Positions 43,310 through 51,972 of a DNA stretch of 64,000 nt are shown piece by piece. The stretch comes from Pseudomonas graminis. GTDB lineage: Bacteria > Pseudomonadota > Gammaproteobacteria > Pseudomonadales > Pseudomonadaceae. The position numbers and the translations under genes were made by a program. Each line of letters opens with the position of its first letter. Position 1 is the stretch's first letter. The stretch lies in contig NZ_MDEN01000069.1 of NCBI RefSeq assembly GCF_001705435.1, positions 310,001-374,000 on the forward strand. The letters are read 5' to 3'. The notes beneath the pieces are model-generated. The model was not told where the DNA came from. It saw only the letters and a list, made by a program, of their open reading frames with translations, and ran no database searches.

Positions 43310-44098
43310 ATGGCGTTCGTACAACTCGAAGACGGTGAGCTGCATTATGAAATTGACGGCCCGGTGGATGCGCCGGTGCTGGTGCTGTCCAACTCACTGG
43401 GCACCGACCTGCATATGTGGGACGCGCAGATCCCGGCGCTGAGCAAGTCATTCCGCGTCGTGCGTTACGACACGCGCGGCCACGGGAAGTCCCTCGTCTC
43501 TCAAGGGCCTTACACCCTTTCGCAACTGGGACGCGACGTGCTGGCGCTGCTCGATGCATTGAAAATCGACCGCGCGCATTTTTGCGGATTGTCCATGGGC
43601 GGCCTGATCGGTCAGTGGCTGGGCATCCATGCCAACGACCGGCTGCACAAGCTGATTCTGTGCAACACCGCCGCGAAGATCGGCGACACGGAAACCTGGG
43701 CACCGCGCATCGCGCAGGTGGAGAAGGGAGGTGAGCGGGCAATGACGGAAATGGGCGCTGGCGCCATTGGGCGTTGGTTTACCCCCGGCTTTGCCAGTCA
43801 GCACCCCGACAAAGTCACGCCCATCACCGACGTACTGACGGCAACTTCCCCGTTGGGTTACGCCGCCTGCTGCGCGGCCGTCCGGGATACCGATCTGCGC
43901 AAGGAAGTGGGTTCGATCACCGTACCCACGCTGATCATCTGCGGCAGCCATGACGCCGTCACGACGGTGGCGGACGGGCATTTTCTGCAGAACCACATCC
44001 ACGGCAGCGAGCTCTCCGACTATTACGCCGCGCACCTCTCCAGCGTCGAGTTGGGTGAAGTCTTCGCCCTGCGCGTGACGGAATTTTTGCTGGCGTGA
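43310..44098 (+). CDS. pcaD: 3-oxoadipate enol-lactonase
   Basis: Hydrolyses beta-ketoadipate enol-lactone to beta-ketoadipate. 262-residue alpha/beta hydrolase with nucleophile Ser95 in CGLSMGG, the oxyanion region SNSLGTDLHMWD, acid Asp in CGSHDAVTT and His in AAHLSSVE. Length shows that no PcaC domain is fused. Starts at 43310 after ACGGAGCGACTGCC. It lies 88 bases after pcaT where pcaB is usually found, and the operon ends here without pcaC. Confidence 0.92.
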   Translation: MAFVQLEDGELHYEIDGPVDAPVLVLSNSLGTDLHMWDAQIPALSKSFRVVRYDTRGHGKSLVSQGPYTLSQLGRDVLALLDALKIDRAHFCGLSMGGLIGQWLGIHANDRLHKLILCNTAAKIGDTETWAPRIAQVEKGGERAMTEMGAGAIGRWFTPGFASQHPDKVTPITDVLTATSPLGYAACCAAVRDTDLRKEVGSITVPTLIICGSHDAVTTVADGHFLQNHIHGSELSDYYAAHLSSVELGEVFALRVTEFLLA

Positions 44099-44147
44099 CG
44101 TCTGCGGGCTGCTCGCCTACGGCTTGAAAAAGCCGTGGTGACAGCCA

Positions 44148-44177
44148 AAAAAAACCCACCAATCGGTGGGTTTTTTT
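44148..44177. terminator. Bidirectional rho-independent terminator (pcaD / efflux operon)
   Basis: CCCACC at 44155-44160 pairs with GGTGGG at 44165-44170 with a four-base loop; A-run on the left, T7 on the right. Confidence 0.9.
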
Positions 44178-44189
44178 ATACGCGCTGGA

Positions 44190-45656
44190 TCAGAACAAGC
44201 GGGTGGACGGCACATCGCCCGCGGTCGGCTGACGCTCGCCGGTCGGGGTCTGTTCGTACCAGCCGCCGCCCAGGGCGCGGTACAAATTGACCTCGCTGCT
44301 GAGCTGGGACAGGCGATCGGTGATCAACGACTGTTGCGCGTTGAACAACTGACGCTGAGCGTCGAGGAAGGTCAGGTTGCTGTCGATCCCGATGCGGTAG
44401 CGACGCTCGGCCAGACGGTAGTAGTCCTGGTTGGCGTTGACGAAGTCCGTCTGCGCCTTGAGCTGATCGGTGTAGGTCTTGCGCGCGGCCAGACCGTCGG
44501 AGACTTCCTGGAACGCCGTCTGAATCGCCTTCTCGTAGTTGGCGACGCCGATGTCTTTCTGGATCTTCGAGTAGTCGAGGCTTGCGCGCAGACTGCCTGC
44601 GTTGAAGATCGGCAGATTGATCGTCGGCTCGAACAACCACGTCCCCGAACCGCCCTTGAACAGGCCGCTCAGATCGCCGCTCGCCGTACCGGCACTGGCC
44701 GTGAGGCTGATGCTCGGGAAGAACGCGGCACGTGCGGCGCCGATGTTGGCGTTGGCGGCTTTCAGGCTGTATTCGGCCTGCAGAATGTCCGGACGACGCT
44801 GCAGCAATTCCGACGGCAGACCCGCTGGCATCTCGTTGAGCATGTCAGCGCTCAATGGTTTCGAGGCGGGCAGGTTGGCTGGCAGGCTGGTGCCCAACAA
44901 CAGCACCAGGTTGTTTTCATCCTGGGCGACCAGTCGCTGGTACTGGGCCAGCTTGACGCGGGCGCTTTCGACGGAGGTGCGCGACTGCGCCAGGTCCAGC
45001 GCCGAGGCCACACCCACTTCGCTGCTGCGGGAAGTGAGACGCAGGCTTTCTTCGAAGGCGCCCAAGGTGTCCTGGGTCAGCTTCAACAGCTCTTTGTCCG
45101 CTTCCCACGTCAGGTAGGCATTGGCAACGTTGGCGACCAGGCTGATCTGCGTGCTGCGACGGCCTTCTTCGCCGGCGAAGTAGGTCTGCAGCGCCTGCTC
45201 ACTCAGGCTGCGCACCCGGCCGAACAGATCCAGCTCATAGGAACTGATACCCAGACCCACCGAATACTGACTGGTGATATTGGATTCGCCCGTTTGCGAC
45301 AGGTCACCCGGAACGCGCTGACGCGTGCCGCTGCCCGAGGCTGCGACGGCCGGGAACAGGTCCGCACGTTGAATGCGGTACTGCGCGCGGTAGGCGTCGA
45401 TGTTCAGCGCGGCGACGCGCAGGTCGCGGTTGTTTTGCAGCGACGTCTGAATCAGCTGCTGCAGCGCCGGGTCATGGAAAAACTGACGCCAGCCCTGTTC
45501 GGCTGCGGCTTGATTCGCCGCCTGGGCCGGCGAATACGCCGGACCTTGCGGGAACTGAGCCGGCACCGGTGCGGCGGGCTGCTTGTAATCGGGGATCAAC
45601 GAGCAGCCGCCGAGAATGAACGCGGTGACCGCCAGCGAGATCAGGGACTTGCTCAT
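44190..45656 (-). CDS. ttgC: Outer-membrane efflux channel, OprM/TtgC family
   Basis: 488-residue TolC-like outer-membrane lipoprotein, exit duct of the tripartite pump. Lipobox LGGC at the end of the signal peptide (Cys18); the two OEP repeats follow (one with WWRQFFHDP-like QGWRQFFHDPALQQL, the other with RRPDILQAEYSLKAANANIGAARA). Start overlaps the RND gene stop by four bases. Third gene of the operon. Confidence 0.93.
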   Translation of the reverse strand: MSKSLISLAVTAFILGGCSLIPDYKQPAAPVPAQFPQGPAYSPAQAANQAAAEQGWRQFFHDPALQQLIQTSLQNNRDLRVAALNIDAYRAQYRIQRADLFPAVAASGSGTRQRVPGDLSQTGESNITSQYSVGLGISSYELDLFGRVRSLSEQALQTYFAGEEGRRSTQISLVANVANAYLTWEADKELLKLTQDTLGAFEESLRLTSRSSEVGVASALDLAQSRTSVESARVKLAQYQRLVAQDENNLVLLLGTSLPANLPASKPLSADMLNEMPAGLPSELLQRRPDILQAEYSLKAANANIGAARAAFFPSISLTASAGTASGDLSGLFKGGSGTWLFEPTINLPIFNAGSLRASLDYSKIQKDIGVANYEKAIQTAFQEVSDGLAARKTYTDQLKAQTDFVNANQDYYRLAERRYRIGIDSNLTFLDAQRQLFNAQQSLITDRLSQLSSEVNLYRALGGGWYEQTPTGERQPTAGDVPSTRLF

Positions 45657-48600
45657 TGGCCAGCCTCATCGTGTGGAGTGTGTTTCTGTTTGCCTTTGAA
45701 CAGCGAGGATATCGAAACGAAGAACAACGGTACCCAGAAGATCGCCAGAATAACCGCGGTGATCATACCGCCGATTACGCCCGTACCGATCGAATGCTGG
45801 CTACCGGCACCGGCACCCGAGGAAATCGCCAGCGGGACTACACCGAGGATGAACGCCATGGACGTCATCACGATCGGCCGCAGACGCATCCGGCAGGCTT
45901 CGATGGTTGCGTCCACGATGCCCTTGCCCTGCTCATGCAGTTCCTTGGCGAACTCGACGATCAGAATGGCGTTTTTCGCTGCCAGACCTACCGTTACCAA
46001 GAGCCCTACCTGGAAGAACACGTCGTTGGACAGGCCGCGCAGGCTCGTTGCAACCAGCGCACCGATCACCCCAAGCGGGATCACCAGCAGCACGGCGATC
46101 GGAATCGACCAGCTTTCATACAGCGCCGCCAGACACAGGAACACGATCAGAATGGACAGTGCGTACAGCGCCGGAGCCTGGGAACCGGACAGACGCTCTT
46201 CATAGGACAGACCCGTCCACGAGAGACCCACGCCGGCCGGCAATTTCTTCGCCAGTTGCTCGATCTCGGCCATCGCTTCACCGGTGCTGTAACCCGGCGC
46301 CGGAGTACCCAGCACTTCCTCGGCCGGCACACCGTTGTAACGGGACAGCTTCGGCGAACCGAATACCCACTCTCCGCTGGCGAACGAGGCAAAAGGCACC
46401 ATCTCGCCGGCGGTATTGCGCACGTACCACTTCTTCAAGTCTTCCGGCTTCATCCGCGCACTGGCATCGCCCTGCACGTACACCTTCTTGACCCGACCGC
46501 GGTCGATGAAGTCGTTGATGTAGCTGCCACCCATCGCGATGGACAGCGTGGTGTTGATGTCCGACAGGCTCAGACCCAGTGCCTGCGCGCGCTCGTCATC
46601 GATGACCAGTTGATACTGCGGCTCATCGTTCAGACCGTTCGGACGCACGCCCGCCAGAATCTTGCTCTGTGCCGCCATGCCCAGCAGTTGGTTACGCGCT
46701 TCCATCAGCTTGGCGTGACCCACGCCGCCCTGATCCTGCAAATACACGTCGAAACCGGTGGCGTTACCCAGTTCCAGTACCGCAGGCGGTACGACCGCGA
46801 AGGTCATTGCATCGCGGAAACCGAAGAAGTGCTGCTGCGCCCGTTTGGCCAACTCGAACACGCTGTTGGAGGCATCACGATCGCCCCACGGTTTCAGCAT
46901 GATGAACGCCAGACCGGAGCTCTGACCGCGACCGGCAAAGTTGAAGCCGTTAACGGTGAACACCGAATTGACCGCGCCCGATTCTTCTTCCAGCAGGTAC
47001 TTACGCATGTTGTCGATGACGGTCTGCGTACGTTCAGCCGAGGAGCCCGGTGGCGTCTGCACCTGGGCGAAAATGACGCCCTGGTCTTCTTCCGGCAGGA
47101 ACGCGCTCGGAATGCGGGTGAACATCCAGATGGTGCCGCAGACGATCAGCGCATACACGATAAAGGCCGGAACCTTGTGCTTGAGCATGTTGCCGACGCC
47201 ACGCTCGTAGCTCACTACGCTGCGGTCGAAGGTACGGTTGAACCAGCCAAAGAATCCACGTTTCGGCTGCCCGTGTTTCTCGTGGTCGATCGGCTTGAGC
47301 AGGGTGGAGCACAACGCCGGGGTGAAAATCAGCGCGACCAGTACCGAAAGCGCCATCGCCGAAACGATGGTGATCGAGAACTGCCGGTAGATCACACCCG
47401 TGGAGCCGCCGAAGAACGCCATGGGCAACAGAACCGCACACAACACCAATGCGATACCGACCAGTGCGCCCTGGATCTGCTCCATGGATTTGATCGTGGC
47501 GTCCCGCGGCGAAAGTTTGTCCTCCGCCATCACCCGCTCGACGTTTTCCACCACAACGATGGCATCGTCCACCAGCAAGCCGATGGCGAGAATCACCCCG
47601 AACATGGTCAGCGTGTTGATGGTGAACCCAGCCGCCGCGAGGATCCCGAACGTACCCAGCAATACCACCGGCACGGTCATCGTGGTGATGATGGTGGCGC
47701 GGAAGTTCTGCAGGAACAGGTACATCACCAGGAACACCAGGATGATCGCTTCACCCAGGGTGTGAACCACACCGGTGATGGATTCCTGAACCACTGGCGT
47801 GGTGTCGTACGGGTAAACCACTTTCATGCCAGGCGGAAAGAACGGCTCCAGCTGGGCAATCGTGGCGCGGATCGCCTTGGCGGTGTCCAGCGCGTTGGCA
47901 CCGGTCGCCAGCTTGATCGCCAGACCGGAGGCCGCCTTGCCGTTGAACTGTGCGTCAATGCTGTAGTTTTCACCGCCCAGACCGACTTTGGCGACGTCTT
48001 TGAGACGAACCTGCGAACCGTCCTGATTGACCTTCAACAGAATGTTGCCGAACTGCTCGGCCGTTTGCAGACGGGTTTTACCGATGATCGTGGCGTTCAG
48101 CTGCTGGCCCTTGAGCGCAGGCAAACCGCCGATCTGGCCGGAAGACACCTGAACGTTTTGGGCAGTGATGGCCGTCTTGACGTCGACCGGCGTCAGCTGA
48201 AAGTTGTTCAGCTTGGCCGGATCGAGCCAGATACGCATGGCGTACTGGGCACCGAAAACCTGGAAGTCACCCACACCGGAGGTACGGGAAATCGGGTCCT
48301 GCATGTTCGACACGATGTAGTTGGACAAGTCTTCCTTGCCCATGCTGCCGTCTTCGGACACCAGACCGACGACCATCAGGAAGTTCTTCACCGCCTTGGT
48401 CACGCGGATACCCTGTTGCTGCACCTCTTGGGGCAGTAGCGGGGTGGCCAGGTTGAGCTTGTTCTGCACCTGAACCTGAGCGATGTCGGGGTTGGTCCCC
48501 TGGTTGAACGTCGCGGTGATGGTCATGCTGCCGTCGGAGTTACTTTCCGAGGACACATAACGCAGGTTGTCGATACCGTTGAGCTGCTGCTCGATCACCT

Positions 48601-48787
48601 GAACCACGGTGTCCTGCACGGTTTGCGCGTTCGCGCCCGGGTAGGTCACCTGGATTGCGATGGCCGGTGGGGCAATGGCCGGGTATTGGTTGATCGGTAG
48701 CTTGAGGATCGAAAGCGTCCCCACCAGCATGATCACGAGGGCAATTACCCACGCGAAAATTGGCCGGTCGATAAAAAATTTCGACAT
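45653..48787 (-). CDS. ttgB: RND multidrug efflux permease, MexB/TtgB family
   Basis: 1044-residue inner-membrane proton-drug antiporter. The HAE1 start MSKFFIDRPIFAWVIALVIM is clear. The proton-relay Asp pair lies in LAIGLLVDDAIVVVENVER. Twelve membrane helices in two blocks and two large periplasmic loops match MexB (1046). Expected substrates are solvents, antibiotics and plant phenolics, by family. Lies three bases after the adaptor gene. Confidence 0.95.
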   Translation of the reverse strand: MSKFFIDRPIFAWVIALVIMLVGTLSILKLPINQYPAIAPPAIAIQVTYPGANAQTVQDTVVQVIEQQLNGIDNLRYVSSESNSDGSMTITATFNQGTNPDIAQVQVQNKLNLATPLLPQEVQQQGIRVTKAVKNFLMVVGLVSEDGSMGKEDLSNYIVSNMQDPISRTSGVGDFQVFGAQYAMRIWLDPAKLNNFQLTPVDVKTAITAQNVQVSSGQIGGLPALKGQQLNATIIGKTRLQTAEQFGNILLKVNQDGSQVRLKDVAKVGLGGENYSIDAQFNGKAASGLAIKLATGANALDTAKAIRATIAQLEPFFPPGMKVVYPYDTTPVVQESITGVVHTLGEAIILVFLVMYLFLQNFRATIITTMTVPVVLLGTFGILAAAGFTINTLTMFGVILAIGLLVDDAIVVVENVERVMAEDKLSPRDATIKSMEQIQGALVGIALVLCAVLLPMAFFGGSTGVIYRQFSITIVSAMALSVLVALIFTPALCSTLLKPIDHEKHGQPKRGFFGWFNRTFDRSVVSYERGVGNMLKHKVPAFIVYALIVCGTIWMFTRIPSAFLPEEDQGVIFAQVQTPPGSSAERTQTVIDNMRKYLLEEESGAVNSVFTVNGFNFAGRGQSSGLAFIMLKPWGDRDASNSVFELAKRAQQHFFGFRDAMTFAVVPPAVLELGNATGFDVYLQDQGGVGHAKLMEARNQLLGMAAQSKILAGVRPNGLNDEPQYQLVIDDERAQALGLSLSDINTTLSIAMGGSYINDFIDRGRVKKVYVQGDASARMKPEDLKKWYVRNTAGEMVPFASFASGEWVFGSPKLSRYNGVPAEEVLGTPAPGYSTGEAMAEIEQLAKKLPAGVGLSWTGLSYEERLSGSQAPALYALSILIVFLCLAALYESWSIPIAVLLVIPLGVIGALVATSLRGLSNDVFFQVGLLVTVGLAAKNAILIVEFAKELHEQGKGIVDATIEACRMRLRPIVMTSMAFILGVVPLAISSGAGAGSQHSIGTGVIGGMITAVILAIFWVPLFFVSISSLFKGKQKHTPHDEAGQ

Positions 48788-48790
48788 GAA

Positions 48791-49951
48791 TTACTCCCCT
48801 TTGCTGCCTGCGGCTTTATCAGTTGCCGGGGCAGTTGCCGGGTTAGCTGCATTGACGTTGGTGGCTTCGGCCACTTTCACTTCAGCGCCTGGCTTGACGT
48901 ATTGCAGCCCTTCGGTAATCACGCGATCACCTGCGCTCAAGCCTTTTTCTACCAGCCAGTCGCTGCCGATAGTGCGGTTGGCGACCAGGGTCCGGGACTC
49001 GACCTTGTTATCGGCATTCACCACCAGTGCGGTCGGGGTGCCTTTCAGGTCGCGGGTGACGCCTTGCTGTGGAACCAGAATCGCATTTTCAGCCACGCCC
49101 GATTGCAGTCGTGCGTGCACGAACATGCCTGGCAGCAGCGTGTGGTCCGGGTTCGGGAACACGGCGCGCAGCGTCACGGAACCGGTGGTCTGGTCGACCG
49201 ACACTTCGGAGAACTCGAGCTTGCCTTCAGTTGAGTAGAGGCTGCCGTCTTCCAGCACCAGCTTGACCTTGGCGGCGTTGTCGCCGGCTTTCTGCAGCTT
49301 GCCGCTTTCCAGCTCGCGACGCAGCTTGAGCATTTCGGCCGAAGACTGAATCACGTCGACGTAGATCGGGTCGAGCTGCTGAATGGTGGCCATCGCATCC
49401 GCCTGACCATTGCTGACCAGCGCACCTTCCGTCACCAGCGAACGACCAATGCGGCCGGAAATCGGCGCGTAGACCTTGGTGTAACGCAGGTTGATCTCGG
49501 CTGTCTGCACCGCCGCCTTCGCTTCGCGGGCCGAACCGACCGCCGTGTCGTATTCCTGACGGCTGACCGCTTGCTCGTTGATCAGCTGCTTGTAGCGGCC
49601 AGCGAGGGAGTTGGAGGATTCGTAGGTGGCTTTGGCGCTGTCCAGGGTGGCCTGGTAAATCGCCGGATCGATCTGGTAGAGCTGCTGACCGGCTTTGACG
49701 TCTCCACCTTCGGTGAACAGACGCTTGAGGATGATGCCGTTCACTTGCGGACGTACTTCGGCGATCCGGAACGCGGTGGTCCGGCCCGGCAGTTCAGACG
49801 TCAGGGTGTAGGCCTGGGTTTTCAGAGTAACGACGCCGACCTGAGGGGGCGGTGGTGCTGCGGCCGCTTCTTCCTTCTTGCTGCATCCGGAGAGCAGCGA
49901 TGCCAGGGCGACGGCAGTGACCAGAACGGTAACAGCTGGCTTGAATTGCAT
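48791..49951 (-). CDS. ttgA: RND efflux periplasmic adaptor, MexA/TtgA family
   Basis: 386-residue membrane-fusion lipoprotein. Lipobox LLSGC (Cys23), then lipoyl, hairpin and beta-barrel domains (AEVRPQVNGIILKRLFTEGG, YTKVYAPISGRIGRSLVTEG). First gene of the ttgABC-type operon. Its start lies 87 bases from the predicted repressor site. The C-terminus is Ala/Asn/Pro-rich, as in MexA. Confidence 0.94.
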   Translation of the reverse strand: MQFKPAVTVLVTAVALASLLSGCSKKEEAAAAPPPPQVGVVTLKTQAYTLTSELPGRTTAFRIAEVRPQVNGIILKRLFTEGGDVKAGQQLYQIDPAIYQATLDSAKATYESSNSLAGRYKQLINEQAVSRQEYDTAVGSAREAKAAVQTAEINLRYTKVYAPISGRIGRSLVTEGALVSNGQADAMATIQQLDPIYVDVIQSSAEMLKLRRELESGKLQKAGDNAAKVKLVLEDGSLYSTEGKLEFSEVSVDQTTGSVTLRAVFPNPDHTLLPGMFVHARLQSGVAENAILVPQQGVTRDLKGTPTALVVNADNKVESRTLVANRTIGSDWLVEKGLSAGDRVITEGLQYVKPGAEVKVAEATNVNAANPATAPATDKAAGSKGE

Positions 49952-50038
49952 GAAGATCCTCGGGTCAGGAGCCTGAACTCATGAAAAGTGGAAAGGGGCG
50001 GGAAAGGGTTCCTGCTGGATAAGTAGGATGCTAATGAA

Positions 50039-50068
50039 TATACTTACATTCACGGTTGTTTGTAAACA
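50039..50068. promoter_or_regulatory. TtgR-type operator
   Basis: Read on the minus strand it begins TGTTTACAAACAACC and ends GTGAATGTAAGTATA, differing at only a couple of positions from the TtgR operator of P. putida as I remember it. It sits between the divergent ttgA and ttgR genes and contains likely -10/-35 elements of the efflux promoter. Confidence 0.85.
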
Positions 50069-50205
50069 CCCAAGAGTGTGACACTCCAGCGCACCGAGGG
50101 CATCGATTGTAGATCCGGGACAAGGCATTACAAAGGCCGCCCGACATGCTGTTCAGGCCACTCGACCAGAGCGCCTGACGCATTTTCATAGAGGTTTTTA
50201 CTGCC

Positions 50206-50865
50206 ATGGTCCGACGCACGAAAGAAGAGGCTCAGGAAACCCGCAGGCAGATTCTGGAAGCTGCCGAGCAGGCTTTCTATGATCGAGGGGTTTCCCGCAC
50301 GACGCTCGCCGACATTGCGGCCCTGGCTGGCGTGACCCGTGGCGCGATCTATTGGCATTTCAGCAACAAGGCCGATCTGGTCCAGGCGATGCTCGACAGC
50401 CTGCACGAGCCCCTCGAGGAAATGGCAAGAGCGAGTGAGAGCGAAGATGAGGTTGATCCACTGGGATGGACGCGCAAGCTTCTCATTCATTTGTTTCAAC
50501 AAGTTGCCAGCGATCCTAAAACCCGCCGCATCAATGAAATCCTGTTTCATAAATTCGAATTTACCGACGAAATGTGTGACATGCGGCAACAACGGCAGTT
50601 TGTCTGGCTTGACGCCAACGAGCGGATCGCACTGGCACTCAGTAACGCCTCCCGGCAAGGCCAGCTCCCCGCTGACATCAATCCGCAACGCGCGGCGATC
50701 TGCCTGCACGCCTATATACACGGCATTCTCGGCCAGTGGCTGCTGGTGCCGGAAAGCTTCTCGCTGCAGGACGAGGCGGAGCGATTGGTCGATGGCATTC
50801 TCGACATGCTCCGCTTCAGCCCGGCGTTGCGCGACCCGGTGTCTCCCGCATTCTCAGTCAGCTGA
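50206..50865 (+). CDS. ttgR: TetR-family repressor of the efflux operon (TtgR/PmeR type)
   Basis: 219 residues. N-terminal TetR helix-turn-helix: ETRRQILEAAEQAFYDRGV then LADIAALAGVTRGAIYWHFSNK. The C-terminal ligand domain resembles TtgR/ArpR/PmeR (RQFVWLDANERIALALSNA). Divergent from the pump operon with a matching operator between. Expected to release DNA upon binding antibiotics or plant flavonoids. Confidence 0.92.
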   Translation: MVRRTKEEAQETRRQILEAAEQAFYDRGVSRTTLADIAALAGVTRGAIYWHFSNKADLVQAMLDSLHEPLEEMARASESEDEVDPLGWTRKLLIHLFQQVASDPKTRRINEILFHKFEFTDEMCDMRQQRQFVWLDANERIALALSNASRQGQLPADINPQRAAICLHAYIHGILGQWLLVPESFSLQDEAERLVDGILDMLRFSPALRDPVSPAFSVS

Positions 50866-51093
50866 CCTGCCAGCACCGGGCCGGTCCCTGGGAAAACGGC
50901 GCTGTGTGGCGGTTGGCCTGTATCTATACCGCGCCTGACCTTCGCTGAACAGGCGGTTTACCCTCGCTTTACCCAGCGATTACGGTGATTCAGCCCTCAT
51001 TCAGGCAGGGTGCCCATTGAAGTGCCGAATGCTGCCCTATTGCAATCTGGCGTCTACGCTCCTCCCATAACCAATAAGAGTGGGGGCGAGGCG
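50866..51093. other. Spacer between ttgR and the Cache gene
   Basis: A 228-base spacer expected to hold the promoter of the downstream Cache gene. No operator, repeat or small gene seen. Confidence 0.4.
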
Positions 51094-51954
51094 ATGGCAG
51101 TCGTATCAAAAAACGCATGCAGAACACTTCTGGTTGGTGCGCTTGCCGCCCTGAGCATCGGACACGGGTGGGCAGCGGGCGACGAAGTCCAGGAAGCGGA
51201 AGCCGCCAAGGGGCTGCTGGAAAAAGCCGTGGCCCGTTACCGCGTCCAGGGTGACAAGGCGCTCGCCGAATTCAGCCGTCAGGGCGAGTTCGTCGATGGC
51301 GAGCGTTATGTCTTCGTCACCGATACCAAGGGGATCATGCTGGCAAGTGGTGGGCCATCGGTGGCGCTGATCGGCCGTGACGTATCGTCGGTGCTCGATC
51401 CTGAGCTGCAGAAAAACTTCAAGCAGGTGCTGCAAACCCCGGAAAGCGCCGGCATTCAGCAGGCCGAGTATCGCTGGCAGAACTGGCGCGACGGTAAGGT
51501 CGAGCGCAAGCGCGTGTATTTTCAGCGCATCGGCGATCGGGTTCTGGCCGTCGGTTACTACCTGCCGCGCGCTTCGCCGGAGCAGGCGAGGGCGTTGCTC
51601 GACAAGGCGTCCAAGGCGCTGGAACAGGATAAGGACGGCACCCTTCGCGCCATCAACGACCTCAAGGGCGGATTTCTGCAAGATGATCTGTACGTCTTCG
51701 TGGTGAACGTCGACACCAAACGCTATGTCGCCCATGGCACCAACCTGCGGCTGGTGAATACCGACTTCAGCAAGGTCAAGGACCCTGAAGGCAAGCCGGT
51801 CGGCATTCCGATGCTCGAGCTCGTCAAGAAACAGTCTGAAGGCGAATACGAATACCGCTGGCGCAACCCGGTCACCAGCAAAATCGAACACAAGCACGCC
51901 TACGTGCGCAAGGTCGGTGCATTCCTGGTGGCGGTGGGTTATTACAGCGGCTGA
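51094..51954 (+). CDS. Periplasmic double-Cache protein without output domain
   Basis: 286 residues with a signal peptide (about 28 residues, ending GHGWAAG). Two similar halves follow: each has an acidic helix, a D-G-x-Y-V-F-V strand, and ends with a matched phrase (KRVYFQRIGDRVLAVGYY and KHAYVRKVGAFLVAVGYY). These are single-Cache small-molecule-binding domains in tandem. There is no HAMP, kinase, GGDEF or chemotaxis module and no second membrane helix, so it is a soluble periplasmic binder. GGGGGCGAGGCG precedes the ATG at 51094. Confidence 0.82.
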   Translation: MAVVSKNACRTLLVGALAALSIGHGWAAGDEVQEAEAAKGLLEKAVARYRVQGDKALAEFSRQGEFVDGERYVFVTDTKGIMLASGGPSVALIGRDVSSVLDPELQKNFKQVLQTPESAGIQQAEYRWQNWRDGKVERKRVYFQRIGDRVLAVGYYLPRASPEQARALLDKASKALEQDKDGTLRAINDLKGGFLQDDLYVFVVNVDTKRYVAHGTNLRLVNTDFSKVKDPEGKPVGIPMLELVKKQSEGEYEYRWRNPVTSKIEHKHAYVRKVGAFLVAVGYYSG

Positions 51955-51972
51955 TCGCCCTGACAGGTTCGT

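Noticed and set aside
44166..46205. 679-codon plus-strand ORF opposite the outer-membrane channel
   Set aside because: Antisense shadow of OprM/RND genes; begins in the terminator hairpin.
45656..48439. 927-codon plus-strand ORF opposite the RND permease
   Set aside because: Very long, but antisense to a full-length MexB homologue; His/Arg/Gln-rich composition typical of high-GC shadow frames.
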